NCBI RefSeq assembly: GCF_011440305.1
Contig: NZ_JAAOIW010000031.1
Location: 1 to 37,827, forward strand
DNA: 37,827 nt
From: Paenibacillus agricola
Lineage (GTDB): Bacteria; Bacillota; Bacilli; Paenibacillales; NBRC-103111
Direction: 5' to 3'
Part shown: in pieces, positions 7,740 to 16,213 of the stretch
How the letters are laid out: every line of letters starts with the position of its first letter
Position numbering within the stretch: the first letter of the stretch is position 1
Notes under the pieces: generated by a model
Seen by the model: the letters and a program-made list of their open reading frames with translations, nothing else
What the model was told of the DNA's origin: nothing
Database searches by the model: none
Translations under genes and position numbers: made by a program

Positions 7740-8990
7740 ATGGACCAATGGCTGCGCAATACGAATGTAGTTAAGATACTGGCACTCATTATAGGGATTT
7801 TATTGTGGGCTGTGGTACATATGGAGGACAATACATTACCGGGATCTATGACTAACGGGGTTAAGGAAGAGCAGATTTCTAATGTAGCGGTCACGCCTAA
7901 GTACGATAACAGCCAGTTTTACGTGCAAACGATAGAACCATCCGAGGTTATTGTCACGCTAAGTGGCAAAGAAGCGGTTTTGAAAAAAGCGATGATTAGC
8001 AAGTACTCCGTTGAGTTGGATTTGACGGGTCAAGGTAAGGGAGAACACATCGTGCCATTAACCCCCATCGGCTTCCCTAGTGGTGTTACGGTGAAGATCA
8101 GCCCTTCTAGTGCCAAGGTCATTATTGATGAAAAGTCGAACAAACAAATGCCGGTCACGATTAATGTAACAGGCATTCCTGCAGTGGGGCTGAAAGCCGG
8201 TCAGCCTATCGCCAAACCTAATAAAGTCACGGTAACGTTGCCAAGCGGCATTATTGAGTCCGTAGAATCAGTAAGAGCGGATGTCAATGTGGAAAAAGCA
8301 TCATCGGCGGTATCGAACAAGGCGCGTTTAGTTGCTTACGACAAGAGCGGTAAGGTGATGGAATCTGCTACGATTAATCCGGCTGTCGTGGATTTTGAGG
8401 TGCCGATTACAAGTCCCTTCACAACGGTACCTTTACAGCTTAAGCTGCTGGGCGAACCGCCGCGGGGCTTCAGTGTCGCTTCTCTCGTACAAAATGTAGA
8501 TAAAGTCACGGTGTTCGGCACACAGGATGTATTAAACCGTATGGAATTTTATGAGGGTCCAAGCATTAATTTAAGCGATCTAAAGGAAGAAAAGGAATAT
8601 ACATTCAATCTGGACATTCCACTGCGCAATAAAGCGACTCAGCTTGATCCTGTTAAGGTAGAGGTGAAGATCAATATTGTTGCATCAAATACTAAAAGCT
8701 TGGACCAAATACCATTATCTATCGTGGGGCAAAATGATGGATTTGATACCAAGGTGGTGTTTCCAGAGACGGGCAAGATCAGCCTGGCTGCTGAAGGAGC
8801 ACCTGCTATTATCGATAAGGTGAAGGCGCAGGATGTTCAGGCCATTCTCGATGTGAGTAATTTGCCACCGGGGAAGCATGAGATTGCGGTAAGCTGGAAC
8901 CTGCCTACTTTTATTAAAAAAAGTACGCCTCAGGAATTCAAAGCTTCAGTTGAGATTAGTGCTAAATCTACAGATGTTGCAAAAAGATAA
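7740..8990 (+). CDS. cdaR: CdaR, YbbR-domain regulator of CdaA
   Basis: Membrane-anchored partner that modulates CdaA. An N-terminal membrane anchor (about 9-28, VVKILALIIGILLWAVVHME) is followed by four repeated YbbR domains on the outer face; repeat boundaries are visible from the recurring pattern of a short beta strand, VTVxLPSG or VTVFGTQD-type turn, and Asp/Leu-rich strand ending in a small segment (near 65-135, 140-225, 230-315, 320-405). ATG 7740 lies one base after the cdaA stop, with GGAGG inside the end of cdaA. 416 residues. Confidence 0.93.
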   Translation: MDQWLRNTNVVKILALIIGILLWAVVHMEDNTLPGSMTNGVKEEQISNVAVTPKYDNSQFYVQTIEPSEVIVTLSGKEAVLKKAMISKYSVELDLTGQGKGEHIVPLTPIGFPSGVTVKISPSSAKVIIDEKSNKQMPVTINVTGIPAVGLKAGQPIAKPNKVTVTLPSGIIESVESVRADVNVEKASSAVSNKARLVAYDKSGKVMESATINPAVVDFEVPITSPFTTVPLQLKLLGEPPRGFSVASLVQNVDKVTVFGTQDVLNRMEFYEGPSINLSDLKEEKEYTFNLDIPLRNKATQLDPVKVEVKINIVASNTKSLDQIPLSIVGQNDGFDTKVVFPETGKISLAAEGAPAIIDKVKAQDVQAILDVSNLPPGKHEIAVSWNLPTFIKKSTPQEFKASVEISAKSTDVAKR

Positions 8991-9009
8991 TTGAGGAGAT
9001 AGAGAAGAT

Positions 9010-10350
9010 ATGGGGAAATATTTTGGAACTGATGGTGTCCGTGGGGTCGCCAATCTGGATTTAACTGCTGAATTAGCTTATAAAATTGGACGCTGCGGCG
9101 GTTATGTATTGGCGGGGCAGGTAGAGAAGCCTACGGTTATTATTGGGCGCGATACGCGTATTTCTGGATCGATGCTGGAAGCGGCTCTAGTGGCAGGCTT
9201 ATTATCGATTGGCGCCAATGTGGTGCGGGTCGGTATCGTATCGACACCTGGGATCGCTTACTTGACAAGAAAGCTAGCGGCAGATGCAGGCGTTATGATT
9301 TCGGCCTCGCATAATCCCGTTGAGGATAATGGCATTAAGTTTTTTGGTGGAGACGGCTTTAAGCTGTCGGACGAAACGGAATTGGAAATCGAGCGGTTAA
9401 TGGATGCTGCCCAGGATGAATTGCCAAGGCCAACCGGTATCCATATGGGCTCGGCTGTTGATGATGAGCAGGCCAAATTTGCTTATTTGGACTATGTGCA
9501 AGCGACTGTAAAGTCCTCTTTTAAAGGCTACAAAATTGTTCTGGACTGTGCGCATGGTGCGGCTTATGAGCTGGCTCCCAAAGTATTCGCGGCTTTAGGT
9601 GCAGAGGTTATTACGATCGGCGCAGAGCCCAATGGCTGTAATATAAACGATAACTGCGGATCTACGCACCCGGCAGGGCTTCAGCAAGCAGTATTAGAGC
9701 ATGGAGCTATCATTGGTTTTGCTTTTGATGGGGATGCTGACCGGCTAATTGCGATTGACGAATTAGGCGAGGAAGTGGATGGCGACTATATTCTGAGCAT
9801 TTGCGGCCATACCTTGAATCAAGCAGGCTTGCTGAAGCAAAGCACGATTGTGACTACGGTAATGAGCAATATTGGGTTTTTCAAAGGGATTGAAGCATTT
9901 GGGATGAAGGCCGCTAAAACTGCGGTAGGCGACCGTTATGTGATGGAAGAGATGCGTAAAAACGGCTTTAACTTAGGCGGCGAGCAATCCGGGCATGTGA
10001 TATTCCTAGATTATAATACAACCGGCGATGGCATCTTAACGGCCTTGCAGCTATTGGACAGCTTGGTACAGTCCGGAAGCAAGCTTAGTGAAATGAAAAA
10101 AATTATGCGTAAATATCCGCAAAAGCTGGTTAATGTAAGAGTGAAGGACAAAAGTAAATGGCTAGGAAATCCGACGATCGAGCAAGCTATCCTTAAAGTT
10201 GAGCAAGAGCTTGGTGATAATGGGCGCGTATTGGTGAGGCCGTCCGGCACTGAATCCTTAATCCGTGTTATGGCGGAAGGTCCTGACAAAGAGCAGGTTG
10301 AAGCCTATGTAGACCATCTTGCGGCTATTATTCAAAAGGAACTTTCCTAA
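9010..10350 (+). CDS. glmM: Phosphoglucosamine mutase
   Basis: Interconverts glucosamine-6-phosphate and glucosamine-1-phosphate for peptidoglycan precursor synthesis. It has the active-site serine in [11 protein letters not shown] (S100, phosphorylated in the active form), the metal-binding loop DGDADR (240-245) and the phosphate-binding loop RPSGTES (from 410). 446 residues, the normal length. ATG 9010 is preceded by GAGGAGATAG. It is 19 bases after cdaR, in one operon, and is known in several Firmicutes to interact with CdaA. Confidence 0.97.
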   Translation: MGKYFGTDGVRGVANLDLTAELAYKIGRCGGYVLAGQVEKPTVIIGRDTRISGSMLEAALVAGLLSIGANVVRVGIVSTPGIAYLTRKLAADAGVMISASHNPVEDNGIKFFGGDGFKLSDETELEIERLMDAAQDELPRPTGIHMGSAVDDEQAKFAYLDYVQATVKSSFKGYKIVLDCAHGAAYELAPKVFAALGAEVITIGAEPNGCNINDNCGSTHPAGLQQAVLEHGAIIGFAFDGDADRLIAIDELGEEVDGDYILSICGHTLNQAGLLKQSTIVTTVMSNIGFFKGIEAFGMKAAKTAVGDRYVMEEMRKNGFNLGGEQSGHVIFLDYNTTGDGILTALQLLDSLVQSGSKLSEMKKIMRKYPQKLVNVRVKDKSKWLGNPTIEQAILKVEQELGDNGRVLVRPSGTESLIRVMAEGPDKEQVEAYVDHLAAIIQKELS

Positions 10351-10417
10351 AGATTTCTTTATTAATTATAGGCTGTCGGTTAGTGGAGCACTACTTTTGC
10401 ATAAATGAGTCGAAAAT

Positions 10418-10446
10418 CCTCTAATGCCTGTCGTTAGAGGGTTTTT
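10418..10446 (+). terminator. Terminator after glmM
   Basis: CCTCTAA (10418-10424) pairs with TTAGAGG (10434-10440), followed by a T run. It separates the cdaA-glmM transcript from glmS, which therefore needs its own promoter. Confidence 0.8.
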
Positions 10447-10483
10447 CCTTAAATTAATGTCGCAACCTGTTGGAAAGATAGGG

Positions 10484-10512
10484 TTGCACTATATTCATAA
10501 AATGAATAAGAT
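10484..10512 (+). promoter_or_regulatory. Candidate glmS promoter
   Basis: TTGCAC (10484-10489), a 17-base spacer and TAAGAT (10507-10512) make a good vegetative promoter. Transcription would start near 10519, about 50 bases before the ribozyme cleavage site, as expected for a glmS leader. Confidence 0.65.
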
Positions 10513-10563
10513 GTTAATAAGCTTTTCATTCAGGAAGGAACAGGAGGATCGTGGTTACCTATT

Positions 10564-10895
10564 AACAGCGCCAGAACTTGCGAGATTGCCAAGCTCAATT
10601 GCCATGCTATAAGAGACAAGCTGTAGTACGAGCTAAGAGCGATTAGCTAGAGTACGAGCTTACAGATCGACTAGCTAGGCTGGAGGAGTTAAGCACAAGG
10701 ATAGCACGAGTATGGATGGGTGCTCACTGCGTACTTAAGCCAGATAGCTAGCCAGAATTAATGGCGATTGTGCGGCAGTTGCTTGCAAGTTGACGAGGTG
10801 AAGGTGTTCGAAACATTCGGCGGGGACCTTCCGGTAGACAGCTCTACCGTTAAGTTGGATGGCAAACCACTGGGGCGACCCGGTGTCCAAGATTC
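10564..10895 (+). ncRNA. glmS ribozyme with very long P1 arm
   Basis: Self-cleaving RNA in the glmS leader, activated by glucosamine-6-phosphate, that destabilises the mRNA when amino sugar is plentiful. The core is recognisable: A|GCGCCAGAAC at the cleavage site (between 10567 and 10568), GTTGACGAGGTG (10789-10800), TTCGAAACATTCGGCGGGG, and the P3/P4 part ending near 10893. P1 pairs AACTTGC (10575-10581) with GCAAGTT (10785-10791). Between these arms lie about 200 bases, far more than the usual short P1 loop; they continue as a long hairpin (for example CAATTGCCAT with ATGGCGATTG). The 3' boundary is approximate. Confidence 0.9.
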
Positions 10896-10977
10896 CAGCA
10901 CAGCTCATTGATATCCTTATGTCTATTTCTAATTATCATCATAAATGTTTTTCTAATATGCAGGAGGTTCTATCCCT

Positions 10978-12807
10978 ATGTGTGGTATTGTTGGATACGT
11001 TGGTAAACGTGATTCTCAAAATATATTAATCGAAGGCTTGAAAAAACTAGAATATCGTGGTTATGATTCCGCAGGTTTAGCAGTGTTCACCTCGGATGGT
11101 TTACAGATTACCAAATCCATGGGCAGGTTAGTCAATCTGGAAAATGTGTTGGCTGATGCTCCTTTAGCTGGTTTTATCGGGATTGGGCATACACGCTGGG
11201 CCACACATGGCAAGCCGTCAGATGTCAATTCGCATCCGCATACAGACAATTCCAAGAAGTTCTCTGTCGTGCATAATGGTATTATTGAGAATTATATGTC
11301 GTTAAAGGAAGAGCTAGCGGCTAGCGGGCATGTATTTGTATCCGAGACGGACACAGAAGTCATCTCGCATTTGATAGCCAGCCTGTACGAAGGCGATATT
11401 GTCAAAGCGGTACAGAAGGCGATTACCCGCATGACAGGAGCCTTTGCGCTAGGCGTGCTTACGGAGTATGAGCCCGACAAGCTAGTCGCCGTTCGATTTT
11501 TCAGCCCTTTGATTATTGGTGTGGGCGAAGGCGAAAATTTTATCGGCTCCGACATTCCAGCCATTCTCGATTATACGCGTAATGTGTATATCCTTAATGA
11601 CGGAGAAATGGCGGTTTTGACCAAGGATGGTGTCGAATTAATGACACTGGAGGGGAATTTTATTTCCCGGGAATTATTTCATGTCGATTGGGATATAGTA
11701 ACGGCTGAAAAAGCAGGCTTTGACCATTTTATGTTAAAAGAAATATACGAGCAGCCGAAAGCATACCGTGATACGATGGGCAGCCGGATTGATCCATCAG
11801 GCAAAAGAATCGTGATGAACGAATTGAAGATGACGGATGAGTATATTCACAGGATCCAACAAATTCATATTGTAGCTTGTGGCACAGCTTACCATGCAGG
11901 TATGGTGGGCAAAAGCATTATTGAGAAGCTGGCACGTATTCCGGTGGAAACAGATGTGGCCTCGGAGTATCGCTACCGTTCACCTATCATTACGCCTAAT
12001 ACACTGGTTGTAGTTGTCAGTCAATCCGGAGAAACGGCGGATACCTTGGCAGCACTTCGTGAAGCCAAGCGTTGCGGAGCCCGTGTAGTTGCGATTACGA
12101 ACGTAGTGGGTAGCTCAGTAGCCCGTGAAGCGGATGATGTGATTGTAACATGGGCAGGACCGGAAATTGCGGTAGCCTCAACAAAAGCGTATACCTCCCA
12201 GCTGATTGCTTTCTATCTGTTCGGACTGTATCTGGCGCAAACCTTAGGCACACAGGACGAAGCTTATATTGCGGATGTAGTTACTGAACTGAAGCTGCTC
12301 CCTGATAAGGTTGAGCAGATTCTCCAGCATGCCGAGATCATCAAGGAATGGGCAGAGCAAATCTCTACACACGATAACCTGTTCTTTATCGGCCGTGGCA
12401 TTGATTATGCGGTCGTACTGGAAGGGTCGCTAAAGCTGAAGGAAATATCGTACATTCATTCCGAGGCTTACCCTTCAGGTGAATTAAAGCATGGCACACT
12501 GGCTCTGATCGAAGAAGGCATTCCGGTCATCGCTTTGGCGACACAGCCAGAGCTGTTTGAGAAGACGGTGAGCAATATCAAGGAAGTGAAAGCGCGTGGT
12601 GCTTATGTGTTCGGTATCCATACTTTAGGCGAAACGGAGCTTGTAAAAGCGGTTGACCAAGTGCTTGAAATTCCGCAGACGATACCGCTGCTGAGTCCAG
12701 CGTTGTCGGTAGTGCCGCTGCAATTGCTGGCGTATTACGCCTCGCTAGCTCGTGGTAATGATGTGGATAAGCCGAGGAATTTGGCTAAGAGTGTTACGGT
12801 GGAGTAA
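10978..12807 (+). CDS. glmS: Glutamine--fructose-6-phosphate aminotransferase
   Basis: Makes glucosamine-6-phosphate from fructose-6-phosphate and glutamine, the first step of amino-sugar and wall synthesis. The N-terminal glutaminase domain starts MCGIVGYVG with the catalytic Cys2; two SIS sugar-isomerase domains follow (around 290-420, with SQSGETADTLAAL, and 460-600). It ends KSVTVE, as the family does. 609 residues. ATG 10978 has AGGAGG upstream. The product feeds back through the ribozyme in its own leader. The gene's 3' end is the recognition site for Tn7-type TnsD, and an element sits 25 bases after its stop. Confidence 0.98.
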   Translation: MCGIVGYVGKRDSQNILIEGLKKLEYRGYDSAGLAVFTSDGLQITKSMGRLVNLENVLADAPLAGFIGIGHTRWATHGKPSDVNSHPHTDNSKKFSVVHNGIIENYMSLKEELAASGHVFVSETDTEVISHLIASLYEGDIVKAVQKAITRMTGAFALGVLTEYEPDKLVAVRFFSPLIIGVGEGENFIGSDIPAILDYTRNVYILNDGEMAVLTKDGVELMTLEGNFISRELFHVDWDIVTAEKAGFDHFMLKEIYEQPKAYRDTMGSRIDPSGKRIVMNELKMTDEYIHRIQQIHIVACGTAYHAGMVGKSIIEKLARIPVETDVASEYRYRSPIITPNTLVVVVSQSGETADTLAALREAKRCGARVVAITNVVGSSVAREADDVIVTWAGPEIAVASTKAYTSQLIAFYLFGLYLAQTLGTQDEAYIADVVTELKLLPDKVEQILQHAEIIKEWAEQISTHDNLFFIGRGIDYAVVLEGSLKLKEISYIHSEAYPSGELKHGTLALIEEGIPVIALATQPELFEKTVSNIKEVKARGAYVFGIHTLGETELVKAVDQVLEIPQTIPLLSPALSVVPLQLLAYYASLARGNDVDKPRNLAKSVTVE

Positions 12808-12826
12808 AAGAGGAGGGGAAACCCTT

Positions 12827-12831
12827 CTTTT
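12827..12831 (+). repeat. Predicted target-site duplication copy (Tn7-like)
   Basis: The five bases CTTTT just before the transposon's terminal TGT should be one copy of the 5-base duplication Tn7-family elements make. The partner copy would lie beyond the other end, which is outside the window, so this is inferred from position only. Confidence 0.4.
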
Positions 12832-12920
12832 TGTCAGATGATATAAAAGTTGGGAACCAGTAAAAAAAGTCTGGAACCAGTAAAGAAACTGTGGAACCAG
12901 TAAAAAATGTGTGGAACCAT
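12832..12920 (+). mobile_element. Tn7-like transposon end (glmS-proximal) with four TnsB-type sites
   Basis: The end begins TGT (12832-12834), 25 bases after the glmS stop, which is the Tn7 insertion point. Four repeats of the form AAAAAGT-CTGGAACCAGT follow. Their GGAACCA cores start at 12853, 12873, 12893 and 12913, a strict 20-base period, like the packed TnsB sites of the Tn7 right end. In Tn7 the right end also faces glmS and lies next to tnsA, as here. Confidence 0.88.
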
Positions 12921-12986
12921 TCTTATGGTTGTCCCAATGTGAAAAGTGCGAAAGTGTTTAAAACCTTAAAAATCACACACTCAGAA

Positions 12987-13020
12987 AGGTCCCGATGATA
13001 TAGTATCTCGGGATCTTTTT
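12987..13020 (+). terminator. Terminator between transposon end and XRE gene
   Basis: AGGTCCCGA (12987-12995) pairs with TCGGGATCT (13008-13016, one G-T pair) and a T run follows. It would stop read-through from glmS into the element. The remaining gap from 12921 to 13036 holds nothing else I recognise. Confidence 0.75.
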
Positions 13021-13036
13021 ACGTTAGGAGGGTTTA

Positions 13037-13378
13037 ATGTCTTTATCAATGGGTGAACGTATCAGAATAATCAGAAAATCAAACAGTCTAAACCAGGTCG
13101 AATTTTCCAATTTTATTGGTGTATCCCAAGGGACTTTAAGTGAGTTAGAACAAGATAAGTATAAGCCATCGATTGATGCGATTTTAGCTATAAAAGATAG
13201 ATTTAATACTGATATAGAGTGGTTAATTTTTGGGAATAAAAATACAGAAAATAAAGGAATTTTCAATCTTGCTATTGAGGGTCAAGAGCTTGATCTTATT
13301 TCATTGTTTAGGGAACTTACTAAAAATGATAAGGATGAGATTGTTGAATTTATAAAATTGAAGATTTCTCGTTACTGA
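13037..13378 (+). CDS. Small XRE-family DNA-binding regulator
   Basis: A 113-residue protein with a helix-turn-helix of the Cro/C1 (XRE) type at about 7-63 (GERIRIIRKSNSLNQVEFSN, then GVSQGTLSELEQDKYKPSID) and a short C-terminal helical tail that may mediate dimerisation. ATG 13037 has AGGAGG five bases upstream. It lies between the transposon end and tnsA, so it could repress the tns genes or be a passenger. The sequence is more AT-rich than the core genes. The target is unknown. Confidence 0.75.
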   Translation: MSLSMGERIRIIRKSNSLNQVEFSNFIGVSQGTLSELEQDKYKPSIDAILAIKDRFNTDIEWLIFGNKNTENKGIFNLAIEGQELDLISLFRELTKNDKDEIVEFIKLKISRY

Positions 13379-13469
13379 ATGTCAGAAGCGTTTGGCTATT
13401 GCCTTAATCAATGGGACTTCTACAGTCTACAGAATCAACATCTAGAAACATCAACATGACTCCTTTTTT

Positions 13470-13500
13470 GGGTTGCCTTCGGGTAACCCTATTTTATTTT
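13470..13500 (+). terminator. Terminator with UUCG loop after XRE gene
   Basis: GGGTTGCC (13470-13477) and GGTAACCC (13482-13489) close a TTCG tetraloop, followed by a T-rich tract. It isolates the XRE gene from tnsA. Confidence 0.8.
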
Positions 13501-13519
13501 ATTTTTAGGAGTGGGCATA

Positions 13520-14315
13520 ATGGCAAAGTGAAAACGCGAAATCACACAAGCAAAGATAGAACGGTTCATTAAAGAAGGAAGAGGTCAAGGGTCCGGTAAG
13601 GAATATATTCCGTGGCTTAGAATTCAAGATGTTCCCTCAGAAGGAAGAGCGACTCGAGGTGTAGGATGGACGACAGGTCGAAGACATGAGCTTCTTTCAG
13701 ATATAGAGCGTGATTATTGCTACATACTGGATTATTCAGACGAAGTTTCGAATATTCGTGAGCAATTCCTCTTCTTCCGCTAGAAGAAACTCAAATGATT
13801 GCTGAGAAAATAGGGGTTCAGCACCCAACAGATCTTAAAACAGGAGTTCCCATCGTTATGACAACCGATTTTCTGATTACATATAAGGATAAAAATTATG
13901 AAGAACGGTAAAGCCTTTTTCCGAAATGGAAAATGAACGTACCATCGCGAAATTTGAGATTGAGCGAGTGTATTGGGAAACGCGCCATATAGACTGGGGA
14001 ATTATTACTGATCATGACTTGCCAGATACATTTGTAAGGAATATTGAATGGGTTCACTAAGAGTATCATAACGACGATGTATCCGAATTAGGTATATTTG
14101 TGATTCAAAATTTGCAACGGATGCTATCAATCCGTTTGAACGATGGAGAAGCGATAGCAAGATCCTGTTTATCTTGTGACGAACAACTCGGTTTAGAAAT
14201 CGGAACGTCCCTTGCCATGTTCCGTCACTTTATAGCACGAAAGATATGGACTGTGGATATGAATGAAAGAATTATTCCCTCGCATGCTGCAAAAAAAAAT
14301 GAAGTTAATGAATAG
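13520..14315 (+). pseudogene. tnsA: Broken tnsA (Tn7-type endonuclease subunit)
   Basis: TnsA cuts the 5' ends of the transposon during cut-and-paste transposition. Reading across frames gives a TnsA-like protein: KREITQAKIERFIKEGRGQG, then YIPWLRIQDVPSEGRATRGV, then a catalytic-type E in TGRRHELLSDIERDY, a D in MTTDFLITYKD, and a K in VKPFSEMENERTIAKFEIER. The frame is interrupted by a stop at codon 4 (TGA 13529-13531), a frameshift near 13780, another near 13910, and a stop at 14057-14059 before the C-terminal half continues to 14315. No full protein can be made. Confidence 0.85.
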
Positions 14316-14928
14316 CTTGAAAGACTTGCGAAAGGCGGATGAGGTGATGCAAACACTCTATGAAAATATAGTAGTTGAATGGAAATTATCTGACTCTGAG
14401 GATCGTTATATTGAGCGTGTTTTATGGATTTCTCCATCCAATGATGTGATTTATAGTATTGCGATGGATGACGATAAGGCATTTCCCATTATGAAACCTT
14501 ATTACGAATATAAAGATGGCTTTGAATCAAATTTATGCAAACAAGTCGAATGGATTAATGAGAATATTCCCTTAATTGATTCTGAAGATGATAGTGAACA
14601 TTTGACTATACGTGATAAATCATGGGATGCGATAAAGGATATTGTACTTGATGAGCCGAGGTGCTTCGAAAAAGGATTTAGGGGATCTCGGGTAAGGGAA
14701 GCGTTAGAACGAATAGAAATTCACAAGAGTACAATTTATCGTTATTTGCGGAGATATTGGCAAGGTGGAAAGTTGAAGAATGCACTTCTGCCTCATTTCA
14801 ATAATTGTGGTAGTTATGGGAACGACAGAATACCTAAAGATACAAAGCGAGGCCGCCCGAGAAAGTTTGAAGATGACATAATTTCGGTGAGCCCTATTGG
14901 CATCGAATTCATCAGATACCGGGAGTAA
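14263..14928 (+). pseudogene. tnsB: tnsB 5' fragment fused by deletion to tnsD
   Basis: TnsB is the DDE transposase that binds the ends and joins them to target. The open frame (221 codons) carries only its N-terminal, DNA-binding part: a helix-turn-helix style stretch (SRVREALERIEIHKSTIYRY) and KRGRPRKFED near the end. After about 14876 the sequence is not tnsB any more: read one frame over, it is the tnsD zinc-finger segment. The last ~17 codons of the frame are thus tnsD DNA read out of frame. The whole DDE core is gone. The start overlaps the tnsA end; ATG 14263, 14299 or 14308 could serve. Confidence 0.8.
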
Positions 14929-16213
14929 TGGTTTGTCCATTGCATCGGAGGTTTTTACATAAAATTACGGCTCCACTTGCGGAAAGACATGGACTGACCG
15001 TTTTGCCGATTTCAAGGCATATGTTTCGTTCGGTTTCATTTCTGATATCGCAGATGATATTCAAATGCTCATTCAAATAGACAAGGCACCAGCGCTATAT
15101 ATTTCAAGGCAGGTCTTCCTCCCTCGATTAAGGGAGAAGGGTTACGTCACAGCGTGAGAGCATATACGACAACAAAAATTGGAGGAGCAGCTTGTACTTT
15201 TTTATGGTAAAGGGCTTTTAGATTTGTTGGAAAGCAATCCTTCAGTTACCGATTATTCATGGTTGGCACTTTCTACGAGAACGCCACGTTGGGCGATTCA
15301 TCCTTTGCGACAATTGCTTCTCATTGGGTTTTTGTATGGCTCATTTCGTGCATTTCATGAGCGGTCGAATGATGAAGGGTCCCCTTTCGGGAATGGGCCA
15401 TGGCCTTGTCTGAATAAAGCTGCCGATCATTATAAAGATTTTATAATTACGCAATGTATTATCACTCGTTGCTCTGATTCTGGGCGACCTGTCGGAACCT
15501 TTATGTGTTCCTGCGGCTTCTCCTACTCTCGACGAGGGCCTGACCAGTCAGAGGACGACAAGTTTTATCGAGGACGAATCAAGTCTTTCGGTTCAGTATG
15601 GGTGGACAGGCTGCAACGATGCATTCAGGAAGGGATGTCTTACCGTTCTTCTGCTGGGATTCTTGGAGTAGATACGAATACCGTCATCAAGTATGCCAAT
15701 GGTGCAGTGATGCATCGTGAAATAATATCTATTCAGAAGAAGACCAAGAAAGTTAGGGCCTCTCTCCGTTCAAGCGCAACAAAGAACAAAACAAATAATC
15801 GTGTTGATTGGGAAAAGCGCGATTTAGAGATAAGTTGGATGGCTGAAGAGGCATGTAAATCAATTCTGTCAGATATCAACTCCAAACCTATCCGAATTAG
15901 TATTGCAATGATTGGCAAACGTATCGGCAAGCTTAGTTGGCTAGAGAAACACCAACAAAGACTACCTATTACGTTACGCATTTTGTCTAACTATGTTGAA
16001 TCCGTATCACAGTTTCAAATGCGAAGGGTACGTTGGGCTGCGGAGCGAATGGCAGGTGAGTGGCCATTGAAGCGATGGAAGCTAGAGAAGATGGCAGGAC
16101 TAAGACCGGACTATTCACAAGCAGTATCAGACGAAATTGATCGGTGTATAGGTCAAAGCATAATTTCGTTCAATTTCACATCTTCAGAGGTGATAACTTC
16201 ATGGCAGCATTGA
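14877..16213 (+). pseudogene. tnsD: Truncated, frameshifted tnsD (glmS-site targeting protein)
   Basis: TnsD recognises the end of glmS and directs insertion there. The remnant starts inside its zinc-finger/TniQ region (FGEPYWHRIHQIPGVMVCPL, from 14883), shifts frame near 15000, then reads KAYVSFGFISDIADDIQML and LPRLREKGYVTA, hits an in-frame TGA at 15155, and continues openly to 16213 (FYGKGLLDLLES, PLRQLLLIGFLYGSF, RVDWEKRDLEISWMAEEACK, QMRRVRWAAERM). The C-terminal half resembles Tn7 TnsD in layout. The N-terminal TniQ start is deleted. An ORF starting at TTG 15179 (344 codons) might still be translated but would lack the zinc finger. Confidence 0.85.

Noticed and set aside
10424-10612. 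62-codon ORF upstream of glmS
   Set aside because: It runs through the terminator, promoter and ribozyme cleavage site and has no ribosome site.
12832-12920. CRISPR array
   Set aside because: The repeats abut with a 20-base period and no spacers, and they sit at a transposon end; they are TnsB-type sites.
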